Part shown: piece after piece, positions 12,001-22,912 of the stretch
Layout: every line of letters starts with the position of its first letter
Numbering within the stretch: position 1 is the first letter of the stretch
Origin: Lethocerus indicus
Lineage: Eukaryota; Arthropoda; Insecta; Hemiptera; Belostomatidae
Reading direction: 5' to 3'
Assembly: GCA_019843655.1 (NCBI GenBank)
Contig: JACDQD010000103.1
Coordinates: forward strand, 8,990,001-9,054,000
DNA length: 64,000 bases
Translations under genes and position numbers: made by a program
The notes under the pieces: generated by a model
The model's database searches: none
Seen by the model: the letters and a program-made list of their open reading frames with translations, nothing else
Told to the model about the DNA's origin: nothing

Positions 12001-12420
12001 GTGGGTGTAGTCGGTGCGTCGTGGTCGGTTATCGGTAACGGTTCTGTGCCCTACCCGGAGCGGGCAAGCTGGACTGTTGCCAATTCCGATCAGCTGTGGG
12101 GGCCAGACGTCACCGCCCGACAACCGGCCTGACCCGAATCCGCCGCCTCTCGTTTTCTACCCCTCCCTCCCTCCCTCCCTACATCCCTCCCTCCTCTCTC
12201 TCTCCCTCGCCCGCCTTCTCGCCAACCGCTATTTTTAACGCCGATCGCCTTGTTTTCGTTTTCGACTCCGCCCCTGTCCCATTGCCGCCCCCACTGGGCG
12301 TTGTGAAGGGTTCGACTTTTTCATCAGTGGGAGCAGTGAATGGGGTGTGGAAGTCCTATTCACCTCCGAGCAGCTTACAGTTCTTTGAAGTTTCTATTGG
12401 TCAGCGTTCAGTTTCAATTT
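12001..12420. other. GC/pyrimidine-rich block
   Basis: A locally GC-rich patch (CCGCC, CCCGGAG words) around a polypyrimidine tract. Two overlapping plus-strand frames (12,014-12,238 and 12,096-12,422) are open mainly because the C/T repeat lacks stop codons. Not called as a gene. Confidence 0.35.
12160..12212 (+). repeat. Polypyrimidine (CCCT)n/(CT)n simple repeat
   Basis: Five CCCT units, then a short break (ACAT), more CCCT units and a CT run. A pure pyrimidine tract is directly visible on the plus strand. Confidence 0.9.
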
Positions 12421-13140
12421 AAAAGTTTTCGAATACCCAAAGATATTTCTGTCCATTAATCACTAATATTAAGTACTAGTTCTGAATTGACTTTTTCATT
12501 TTTATGCTTATTAATTCATCAAAGTCATCAATAAATAGATATAAAAAATTAATGAAATAATTTCATGTATATCATTATAACGATATCGGCCCGAGATCGT
12601 GTTTTAAAGTTCAGATACAACAGCCTATATATTTTCTTCGCCGGAATTGAGAATACGTCATCTCTAGGTTTGATACGATTGTAATAATGAAATTGTTTTT
12701 AATTTCATTTAATACAAACAATTAACAGATAAACGGTAACAAATGAGTATAGCGTTCGTTTGAGGGGGGAGGTCGGAGTGACTAGACAAACTGAAAATCC
12801 GCATGATATGGTCTTCTGCTGGGAGGATTTGCCACAATATTTATTGTAACAGTAACTTTCGTTCTACCGTTTGAAGAGCCACTCGTCGTGCTCAGTCATG
12901 GCAGCGTGGTTCCCACTTTGTATTTTTGTACACGATTGAAAGTTTGGTGGGGGGCAAAACACTACCTAGAAGCCGTCGCGAAACGCAATCGTCACTTTCG
13001 TGCCGGCTCTACAGTTTTCACTCTATTGCACAAAACACCAATAGTACTTAAATTGGTTTCTTCCCTACACTACTTTCGTTGCATTGTAACAACAAGTAGA
13101 AATATTATTTTCTATATCTCCTGTCTTCATTCGTTGATTG

Positions 13141-13186
13141 GTCTAATGCCGGTCGGTTTCGGCTTCTAGCAATCTTCAGTACCGCG
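13141..13186 (+). repeat. Copy of dispersed GGTTTCGGCTTCTC family
   Basis: Starts GTCTAATGCCGGTC and continues into GGTTTCGGCTTCT, then CAATCTTCAGTACCGCG. The leader GTCTAATGC is shared with the copy at 45,141, so the homology extends beyond the core word. Confidence 0.65.
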
Positions 13187-13251
13187 TGGAAACAGAATTT
13201 TTCGACTTGACTTTTTGAAAATGACAAGTATTTTTTTGTCTATACTTCTAT

Positions 13252-13266
13252 AAAATAAATAAATAA

Positions 13267-13315
<49 letters not shown>
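13252..13315. repeat. (AAAT)n followed by (AT)n microsatellite
   Basis: About five AAAT units at 13,252-13,270 run directly into an alternating AT tract to 13,315. Directly visible compound microsatellite. Confidence 0.97.
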
Positions 13316-13316
<1 letters not shown>

Positions 13317-15780
13317 CAAACGTGTAGCGGTTATTAGAAATTGTGTTGACTTAAAAAAAAAACATTGTGTACTGTGGACTTCCACATTGGCACATGTGGA
13401 AGAAAAGTACCGGGTGGTCTGACCTCTTTGGAATGAGAGGGTGCACTTTGTGTGTACAAAAACTCTATCCTGTAAGGAGACGTTGAAATGTTTTTCTCCT
13501 TTTTTGGTCAGAGTTATTAGGTAAGAAGTCTTAGACGGAACTGTGTCAGTCAGAAGCGTATTACACCTGAAAAAGTGGTTGTTTCTTGATGTCAGTCTGT
13601 AATAATTTTTTGTTGTTTGCGTAAATTTATTTGTGTGAGAAAGCTACTTGGAAGTATTAGAATTCATATTTTCTTCGACATTATCGCCGATTGTAAATCT
13701 GTATTTCCGGAATAATAGAACATTGAGTTGTGATTTGGTGTGAAACCTCTTACAGTTGTCGAATGTCTTCTGAAAATTTGCATAAGGCTAATTGGGAATG
13801 CTGCGTTACTCGTGGTTTTTGTGGGAAAACCGTTTTGAATAATGCTAGACGATTCTCTTATTCCGCTCAGACTGGAACTGTTACAAACTTTCGGTTTCTT
13901 TCGACCAGACTCCGGAATAAGAGACGAGTGAAGGAGAAATATTTAAAGAACAATGCCTCGACGAAACAGCAGACTGACTCCGGCCAACCGATTACTCTTA
14001 ACTGAATGTCATCCAGTCACATAAGAAAAAACGCCTATTAGAACATCATGAGGAAGTGAGTTTGGGTTCTCTAGAATTGGAGTCATCAGTATTAAACCCA
14101 CTCTGCAACTTTTTCGCAATAATATGCAATAGACTTTCCTCGACGTTTTGATCGCTCCTGAGAAATTACGATGATTTAGATTGTGTCCCCATTAGGCTGG
14201 TAGGATGCGAGCATTTTACGCCTGTTATCAGGTATCTTTTACATTTATTGATACATAGAATTCCTTCGCATGTAATTGTTTTGTGTTATTTTTTTATTTA
14301 TTTAATTTTTTTTTACCTTTTCATTAATTTTTTCTTTAATTATTCGGGTATCTATCAACTTTGTTTCGATACGTTTGTAGTTTCCCGCACCATCCAACTC
14401 CTGGAAGCACTAATCTGGCTGGAAACAGTTACAGAAAGCCCGCGGCATTGAGCTTAATTATTCTGTTCTAAAAGCCCAGTCCTTGGATTCAATTTAATAG
14501 CGGCCTCACGGGATTGTGTGTGTTGGGACTCGCAAATGGGGTTCTCGCCCGGTCGGAACAATTCGATTTAAATCGGACGCTCGTCTCTGTATTTGGAATC
14601 AGTTGGACGGCTTTAAGGTCGCATTTTGATGACCGGGGGGTTGTGGCTGGGGTGGGGGTAGGGGGACACGCTTTTTATATTTAAATGGCTTGGACTCTGA
14701 AATGAGCGCCAGGAAGAGATGGCAGGCCGTGATAATCCAACAGCCGCTGCTCCCGCTAGCGGTCAACTCCCGACTCCCGCAGATCGTGCACAACGTGAAC
14801 ATTCCTATTTCATTATTGGCCTTGCGTCAGACGTTCGATTTTTCATGTTGCCCAGTATTACCGTTTTCAAATTACAATTTTGTACGTCCGAGCAGTGCCA
14901 GCGGTAGAAGGAACTTGTAAAAAAATACATAATTTCCATAAGAACATCCCACACAATATTTGTTAGCTCTCGGGGCGTACCTGTTTGCCCATTTTAAGTC
15001 CAGTCTGTTGCTATTTGCATGATTAGCTCAAGTTACTCGCTACAACAAATTTACTTCTCTAACTGACAATAAATTTGAACCGATATATTAAATAATAAAT
15101 TTTATTTAAATTCAGATCGTCTTCAGGATATTTTGGTACGTGCTTGAAGTTAGTTTTTCTGTGTTCGGTAGGAAACATAGCATTATTAACGAGTAGATGG
15201 GAGTGGCCGAGTGGGGGTATAGTTAGTTCTTGAGAAAGTGGCGCTCATTCTTCCGCCAGTGAAGCAGGAAGCTCCCGCGCCCCCAACAATTGTATTTGCA
15301 CGCGGATTCTTCATGGGTTGGTTACACGATGCTGTACCCGAACGTCGGCTTAACTCGGTTACAGTTCTTTATACAATCCTTTTTTTTGAACGCGCCAACG
15401 CGTTTCCTCTCGTTCTAGACTATTTCTCAATAATGTGGGCTGTATTTGTCTCTTAATTCAGTGGCTCTACTCGTAGGTTGTATGTTAACACTGAATGTGC
15501 AGGGACAACGCCAGTCTGAATAACGGCTCAAAATTAATAATACCTTCGTTAATTTCTGGATAGTAGTATAATTATATATGCCATCGAGCAAGAAATACAA
15601 CTGTTAATGTTAATGCTGTATATTGGAAAATGTCTAATAAAAATTCAGTAGTTTTCTTTAATTAATGTAGAAACCTCAGACAATTATCATGACCATACAC
15701 TTTGGCTTCTTTTGAAGTGTTTTGACGCTACAATGTTTGATCAATAAATTAAATCGTTTAGTCTTCATATATTCGCTTAT
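13316..15780. other. Non-coding stretch
   Basis: AT-rich with a GC-richer patch at about 14,500-14,800 where plus and minus frames overlap (14,690-14,920 +, 14,599-14,802 -). There is no recognisable domain. The hairpin at 13,379-13,402 is listed separately. Confidence 0.45.
13379..13402. repeat. Hairpin with 9-bp perfect stem
   Basis: CTTCCACAT and ATGTGGAAG are exact reverse complements around a 6-base loop, TGGCAC. GTAC occurs on both sides outside the stem. It could fold in RNA, but is too short for a microRNA precursor on its own. Confidence 0.65.
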
Positions 15781-16460
15781 AGTCTCCATGGGCGTTTAAT
15801 TGATAATGGTTAAGTGGCCGCTTCTGATAGGTATGCTTGATGTCGGTCGGTTTATTATTCTTAGCCGGCCGATACGTTCAGTTTTTCGATGACGGCAGAA
15901 GGAATGGGACTGTCGCAGTCTTAAAAGGAATGGTCTAATTTCTTCATCGCCGTTCCGGCGGCCTCTTTCTCTCGACTTGCCGCGCCGATGAGTCATTCGG
16001 TCAAATGTCATCGGTTTCTGAAACCGGGGAAAGACCAGGTATATGGTACTATTTGGGTACGTGAAATTTCACGTTTGAATACAGCGTAATCCCTCGTCCA
16101 TCTGTCATGTACTGTAGAACACTGTATTTCATTTCGGTATTCATAGCACAAGCAGTAAGAGTATGCAGTCGCCCTCAAGACCGAAAACTTGGGCTGACGC
16201 TCGAATAGCATTATTTTCGGCGGCAAAACAACGGCGCGGTTTTCATTGCCAACCACCTGGCGTTGTTTTTAAAGCGAGCCCAAGATTTGGGCCAAGTCGA
16301 ACTGTATACGATATCGAGAGTGATGTAATCCAGTCAAATTGTGCACCGTGGAAAAAAAAAACAAACCTGAATGTTAGTGATAGTGAAAGTTCGGCCTGTG
16401 ATCGGTCCGCGCTACGTGCCCTGTTCGTATTCGTATTTGAAAAATAATTCACGATGCACA
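15781..16460. other. GC-richer block with palindrome, no recognised gene
   Basis: Open frames on both strands (16,008-16,256 -, 16,163-16,447 +, 16,243-16,461 -) overlap each other and carry no recognised domain. The block includes a perfect 16-base palindrome at 16,059-16,074 and CGGTTTC-T-GAAACCG at about 16,013-16,027. Confidence 0.35.
16059..16074. repeat. Perfect 16-base palindrome
   Basis: ACGTGAAATTTCACGT equals its own reverse complement. About one 16-base palindrome is expected by chance in 64 kb, so this is a weak signal alone. It could be a dimeric protein-binding site. Confidence 0.6.
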
Positions 16461-18280
16461 TGAAGTGGAGATTTATCTCAAATTACAGGATAATGGTTCA
16501 CCGATGAGCCGTACTTAATATGTAGGACCCAGTTCGGCACCTCCGAATTCTAAATTACATAGTTCGGTGATAAAAAATTGAATTATTCCTATTTTAGAAC
16601 ATAGATAAATCGAGAAAACTGTATAGAATTTTAATAATTAGTGCCTCCGTGTAAAATTGCTAAAAATTAAAATACTGTGGTTTAAAAAACAAATTCGGTG
16701 AAAGCTTTCTTGTCCCTTGTCTCTCTCATGCAGTCATATGACAGACCGGTTTGGCTTGTCACCGTTATTAGCATTTCACGTAGTAACTCAGCAGGGTGTG
16801 CATGTCATGTACGCCATATTAATAAGCATTGTGTTAATTTATAAACAGCGTTTATTCGAGATATTTAAGACAGTGCTGTGTGTAGGTGTGCGGGGTGGAT
16901 GGGGCGGTGGCGGGTTTAGTGTCCTTAACCCCCATTGTCCACTTCCAGTAGGACGGATCCATTCTCTCTCTCCCCCACCCCTTGTCCCATTTCGGTGAAA
17001 AACATTAAACGCGTCGAGGTACTTTCGCTTGCAATATTTTAACCGGCAGCCCCGATAGTGAGCCCGATGAATGCAACCGTATACGCCGCCGTTGCCGCCT
17101 CTCGGAGTTGCGCAATTATAAAAACAGATTTGTTATTAATAGCGGTGTAAGTTAGGCACCTCGGTTTGTTTACGGGTCAATAACAGTTATAAAACAATAA
17201 TTTTCGTTGCCTTCAAATATTAAATTATATCATTGTCTGCACAGAATAGAGGTTTATGAAATTACTCTCTATGTTACTCTTACACCAGACTATTTCTTGG
17301 CTGGGTAATGTGCAGTTGAATTTAATGCGAATTTCAAAGAGAGAATTGCTTGCTGCATTAATCTAACATTTTTTTTCTACAGTGATTTAGTGATATGACA
17401 CAACACTTATAAACATACAATTTTTTTATTGAAATATTTTCACTGAAAAATTATATAATTAGCCCCTTTCATCTTAGGAATTAGCTCTATCTAATTCATA
17501 GTTTTCCGACTGTTGAAGGAAACTTACACTTCTGACTATTCAATGCCTTCAGGTCCTGAGTCAGACTGGTTTCGACTTTTCACCAGTAGTAGCATTCTGT
17601 CAATAATATAATGAGGTAATGGGTGTCTTTTTGGTTGTTATGTTTATATGAAATGTTCGTTTTTTATATCTTTATTGCTGTTTTCCAAATTTTTGCCCCT
17701 TCCTATAGACAGGTAGGTGATAAAAATCGCAAGGGTGATGATAACATACTTTTAACACAAACATTACCCAAGTGTTGTTTGTTTTAGGGCCCTCTCAAGT
17801 TTTGCTGTTAGCCAGCACGGGGCAACAACTTTTCATGGTGTGGCCGCCGCGGCCGAGTGTAGTTCTCTTTTTTTCTTTTCCTTTTTTTTCTTATTAGAAC
17901 TAGTTTTGTTGGGCGCCTTGAACTCTTTTACACAATGGCCGGCCGGCCAGGGGGAATTGTCATTACTCCTGAGATATTTTGTTAGCTGGCAGTTATAGAT
18001 TTTGAATTTGTTTCGTTGCAAGTCTGGGACTCCCAGTGATTAGTTATCTTTTTTCAAAATTCTTCCAATGTTGATGTTGTCAATTAATTACACCGTTCCT
18101 AATCTGTTAATTATCCTCTGACAAGCTAATTCACAGGTCTAAAAAAATTCCTATATCCTTTACTAATCATTATATCCAACTTGTCTATTAAAAGAAAGTT
18201 AAAATTTTGCTGTGCCTTCGAATAAACAGGGGATTACATTAATATGTTCTCTTTTTTTTAATGCCGGGAGTGAGACCGAT
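16461..18280. other. Non-coding stretch
   Basis: AT-rich, short frames only. It holds the dispersed-repeat copy at 17,564 and the G/C palindrome TGGCCGGCCGGCCA (17,936-17,949). Confidence 0.5.
17564..17599 (+). repeat. Copy of dispersed GGTTTCGGCTTCTC family, diverged
   Basis: GACTGGTTTCGACTTTTCACC followed after a short gap by TAGTAGCATT. It keeps both ends of the family core but has lost several bases in the middle. Confidence 0.5.
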
Positions 18281-18289
18281 TTAGAGAGC

Positions 18290-18680
18290 GAGTCGAAGTA
18301 GGGGAGAGCAAACATTTGGGTGATCACGTCGTCTCTGTCCCTCTGTGTCACTTTCACATCAATCGCGGCCATTTACATAACCCCGGTTCTATTATCGATT
18401 GCCGTTTTGTTTCTCACCGGTTATATAACCGGTGCCGAAGCTGCCGAGAGACACGAACGCACCCACACGTCGTTCACCGCCAACGCGATGGCCCGTGAAT
18501 CCTCCGTCACCGGTGACGGGGTCTCGTGACACATTTGATCATAGCGCCGAGGGAGAGTTGTGTAGCACTCGGCTGGGGTCACTGCGGGCCCCGCTCAACC
18601 GCGGGTTGTAACGTCTAGCATTGTCGAACCCGCGACCCCGACCCGTTGTGCAATACCGCGCTCACTCTCTTTTTTAGCGA
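18290..18680. other. CpG-dense island with clustered palindromes and an open frame
   Basis: The most CpG-dense short segment outside 44 kb. It holds a perfect 20-base palindrome CACCGGTTATATAACCGGTG (18,415-18,434), a perfect 16-base palindrome CCGTCACCGGTGACGG (18,504-18,519), and inverted arms CGCGGGTT/AACCCGCG with a 19-base loop (18,600-18,634). The plus frame from 18,302 to the TGA at 18,527 is open and would encode a hydrophobic stretch (IAAIYITPVLLSIAVLFLTG) followed by a polar tail. The minus strand also has an open frame, MCHETPSP..., at 18,535-18,422. The only acceptor for the plus frame (AG at 18,300-18,301) lacks an adjacent pyrimidine tract. It could be a regulatory island, a promoter, or an unrecognised terminal exon. 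Confidence 0.4.
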
Positions 18681-20159
18681 ATCCTCCACCACTTTTCCAA
18701 CCTCATAGACTGTTTCCTTGTCGTGAGCCTCGGGTTTGGAATTCCACAAAAAAATAAATATCGGTTATAAAATTGAATATTTATGGATTTTGAATGCAGA
18801 CAGGGTTTTTCTTATTGGCTTTCAACATTCCTGAATCAGAAAATCTTACAGCCTTCGGACAGACAGACTATGAATCATGCTGTCAGCATTTTCACTAGAC
18901 CTGTTATTGCGTATGGAAGTGACGACCTCACTGCACTACTAGCGATCAGGTCAAACGAACTGAACTAAGCACGTGGGGAGAAATGAACAAGTGTTGATGT
19001 AAACTGAATTAATAGGTTCTGTTGTAGAGGTTTGGCATTCATTGAAATCCTAATTTTACTAATCGTATTTTTGTATTTCTCTTTTGAATTATTGCATATT
19101 ATAGAAGGAGTGCGGCTAACAGTATTACACTAAAGTGGAATTTATATAATAGCCGGTGTGAGGTCCAATTTTTGTTGTAAAATGGTGGAATTCGCGCCCA
19201 TTAATGAGGGGCAATAATATGTTTTTCAACGCTTCTTCCAAGGAAGCCAGTGTAATCGTATTGGCCCCAGCGACAGTGTCGCTTCCCTTCAACCTTAATG
19301 CCGTCTATCTAAACTTCCCATTTGGAGGGTGTCCAATTTTTTTTGTATGTAGGAAGTGATGATGCTGCCGAGCGCATCTGCACTGTGGGGAGGGGGTGAG
19401 CTCGTGGGGGGCATTCGAAGCAGCCTACCGGCGGACTGTTCGGTTTTATTTTTACCTTACTGGAATCCTGTCATTCCGGGCTACCGGTTTTCGGCCCCGT
19501 GAAGAATCCTTGGCGCGCGCATACTTTTATTTTACGGCCCCCTCAAAAATTCACCGTTTCTCCCCCGGGCCCTCTTGTCCAAACAGTTATTAAGAACACT
19601 TCGTGTGCGACCACGTCACCAAAATGTAGATTTCTTATTACATCAGAACTCTATGAAAGCAGCGGCATTCATTAGCGTTTCTCTCGTTCGTGTATCTAAT
19701 GTTATATAACCCGTGTTGTCTCCCGGCTGTTCCTGTCTCTAGCGGCCCAAAGTAAAGCCGCTATTCTAATTTCTTTTTGTTGTAATCTCGCCGTTAGTTG
19801 TCGGCTCCGTTAGGAATAAATTGTGCCCGGTGCTGAATAAACTAGCAACGATCTTTCACCTCTATTTATCGATGTCATATTTTACGTTTCGTGAACTTGG
19901 TCGGTTGAGAAATCACATTCAAGACCAATTTCAATAGCGACTCGGAACCATTTTCTGTCACGTTAATTGGTAACTCGTATTTGCTCTTCTCCGGAGGCGA
20001 AAAGATTATTTTCTATTTACATTTCTATCGTACATTGTAAGCACAAGATACATGTTTATTCAAGTTTTTTTCAGTGGAAAGATCATTTGAATTGGTTGTA
20101 GCATAAATAGCATAGTTATTTATTAGAGCAGGATTTTTAATTCATATACATATTTAATT
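18681..20159. other. Non-coding stretch
   Basis: AT-rich, with a small GC-richer patch at about 19,370-19,600 carrying an unsupported 65-codon frame. Nothing recognised. Confidence 0.5.
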
Positions 20160-20642
20160 TTGCATGTGAATGCAGTTTCGAACGCGAAACTGTCTTTTAT
20201 TCATAAGGCAGGCCTCAATGGGCGGGGTGGGGATATCCTGAACGGAGGGGAAAACAGTCATGACGGAGATATGCGTCGGAGTGGGCGTCTAAATCCTGGA
20301 CTAAATATGGGATGTCCTGGATGGTATCCGGGGTGGCGGTGGAGACGGCGGCCCACGCACCCAGGATACGTACTTAGTCACGCCGTCAACTTGCCAAGGC
20401 TGTCGCCTTTGGGCTCGCATCCGCCACCGTTCACGAGTCCCGTGTTACCCATATCTTCTTCCACGGGGCTTATCATGTCGCAACGCTCGCCGTTTTCTTT
20501 GACCTTTATTTTTTCTTCTATTTCCACCACTTTAACGGTTGTCTATTTCTTAAAGAGACTTTTACCGTATTCTGGATTTATTAGTATCCCGTTAATTTCA
20601 CGTATTCTGAATGCCGAGTTTGTTATTCAATTAACGGTCTAA
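20160..20642 (+). other. Longest open reading frame in the window (160 codons), unsupported
   Basis: The frame begins with ATG only if a TTG-type start at 20,160 is accepted. Its product has a Gly/Arg/Trp-rich centre (GCPGWYPGWRWRRRP), then Ser/Pro-rich and hydrophobic stretches. I recognise no domain and see no promoter, good Kozak context or convincing splice sites. A small hairpin (CAGTTTCG/CGAAACTG) lies inside at 20,173-20,192. With roughly 6 x 21,000 codons scanned, one frame of this length in a GC-rich patch is close to chance expectation. Confidence 0.12.
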
Positions 20643-21602
20643 GGGTAGCTTCAGGTTCTCGCGTGTTGATTTAATATTGTATTATCAGATAACAAACTCC
20701 GGAAAAGAAAATTGTAGTTACTGTCTTTACTATATAATCCCGTCGGAAGGTTTTCTTTTGTTAACGTCAAGAGTCACTCGGAAAATTCTCACAGTTGTTG
20801 CCGCCGAAAGTTACGCGCGTGTACGACACACGGCGGGCGGGTCGTTTGTTTTTTTCCCCACTTCTCCCCCACCCTTCTTAATTGTGGATCAAGGATCGTG
20901 CGTAAAACTTTCATCGTGTATCAAAACATCTTCCATTTGGCTCAAGGCCGAGGGGTGAGTATCGTTTATATAATTAGAGCGGCGATCGTGTAATTACTCC
21001 GCCTATGCGGCGGCGCAGCCCCCTCCCTCCCCCACAGAAAATTTGAATATCCGCCCGTCTCTCGGGTCGGGCTTTCCCCGCTCCGGAGGTGGGAGGGAAC
21101 GGAACTCTGGCTGTAAAGGTCGGGAAAACGTGAGTGTCCTCAGAGACCGCCCGGTCCGCCGGCAACTGTATCCCGGGTAATCGAAAAAAAGGGAAATCAA
21201 TGCGATGACGATATTTGTATAGAGAGACTTGCAAGCGACCAAGGTCAGAGAAAGCCAGACCGCTGGCTTGGTCTCTCCCCCGTCTGATATCTCTTCCAGT
21301 CTGCACTCCTCTCGGCTCCCTCTCCACATTTGACTGGTCAACAGATCTCCGAAACTCTACATTTGGACATAGAAACTACGTACATACAGACGTTTTAAGA
21401 TATTTAAAGCGGACCGAGCGATTGTTTGTCCCCCCCCCCTTATTTTCGGCTCTAATGTTCAGGAATATTTAGGATATGTGGCCAAGACGATGCAGAATGT
21501 GGCACAAGTCATAACCTAACAAGGAGTGATGTCATGAACGTCCGCACAAACCAATTTACGAATTGAGTTATATACCCCGAACATATTCACAACCGTTGCA
21601 TA

Positions 21603-21604
<2 letters not shown>
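20643..21604. other. GC-richer block, no recognised gene
   Basis: Two overlapping minus frames (20,974-21,327 and 21,003-21,341) and short plus frames are open with no domain. A donor-like AGG|GGTGAGTATC at about 20,955 follows an open plus stretch from about 20,893, but the acceptor is poor. A run of nine C at 21,431-21,439 is visible. Confidence 0.35.

Positions 21605-21643
<39 letters not shown>
21605..21643. repeat. (TA)n microsatellite, about 19 units
   Basis: An alternating A/T tract, directly visible, continuing imperfectly as ATTATAT. Confidence 0.96.
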
Positions 21644-21647
<4 letters not shown>

Positions 21648-22877
21648 TATGGATTTATTTATTTACACATTAATAAATCTTTATTAATAAAGAAAGCGAA
21701 AGAAAACCCCTGGAAATGGAAATTGTATAATATTTATTTAATTCGCATCTACCCGTACATTACCTTATTTAACTTATTGTGAATACTGTACGTCGGGAGA
21801 TACAAATAATATTTCACATAATTTGTTAGGAATATAGATATTGAAATTAATTCGTTTACAATGCATATTTCTTTGCCGTAATAATCGAGGAGGGCGCGCA
21901 ACTGAAGGATTCAATTAACCTTCTGCGAAATTATGACCCACTTGTATAATGGCTGTCTGGAATGGGGACATTGAGGAAAAATCACACCATCCTGTGGTCT
22001 GAATTGGTCGAACACTTACGGCATTAACATTCCTGTACGGTATCACCTGCACGGAATGTATTGTTGTTTTTTTCGTTAATTTATGTAACTTATGGATCAG
22101 TGAGGAATAGAGCTTGCGGTTAATTTTCTGTATGCAGTGACATTTATTTAGTATTGAATGGCAACATTTATTTACGTATTCGAATTTGCTAATACATAAT
22201 TAATTGTTAATTTCGCAATTCCTTTTACCTTCTAAAACGATTATTAATATTTATTTAATGAGTCGAGAGAACCCGTAATCATCTTGGGCGCCAGCGAAAA
22301 TCAGGACGGCTCAGACGGGATTGCGCAGTAGAAGGAGCATTAACGCAGATGTGAAAAACATCTTTGATATTTATAAAATATCGAATCATCATGTAGAATA
22401 TATTAAATTAGATTAAGTATATTATTAATGTTTACTGTCAATGTCAACTGCAGCTATCTGTCATTAATTAAATACCATGTCAAGAATTATACTGATTACG
22501 GCAAGAAATAAATCTTCTTTTCATCACTTATATATTTTCGGACCTATCCAAAAGTTAGCTCCATTAAGAAGGCTCTTGTGGCTTATAAAATTCCCGATTA
22601 GAATAGGGGGCCAATGCCATAACTAATAGGCAGATTAATGGCCGCAGGTATAGTCCTAAATCACGGAGCACTTAAACTGAAAGTTTATGTTAACGCAGTG
22701 TATAGCAATCAGTTTCCAACTTGTTTACATTCAGAACTTCAGAGAGTGACGCCCTTGTCCGCTCACATTGGTTGTCCTGAATCAGTTCCAATTTTGTGTT
22801 TGTCCTTTATAAATTTAAAACATTCTAAGAATGCTAATATGTTTTGGTCTAAACCATGAATTTCTTTTTTGTTTCAG

Positions 22878-22912
22878 GTGAGTACCAAGTTCCTATAAGT
22901 GCCCGTTACAAG
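22878..22912 (+). CDS. Candidate 35-nt microexon
   Basis: TTTCTTTTTTGTTTCAG is an excellent acceptor directly before base 22,878. TACAAG|GTATGT is an excellent donor after 22,912. Only one frame is open (two leading bases, then EYQVPISARYK), and it ends in phase 0. No other exon of the same plus-strand gene is established; the nearest comparable candidate is at 56,273. Introns contain many decoy exons, so this may be a pseudo-exon. Confidence 0.2.
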
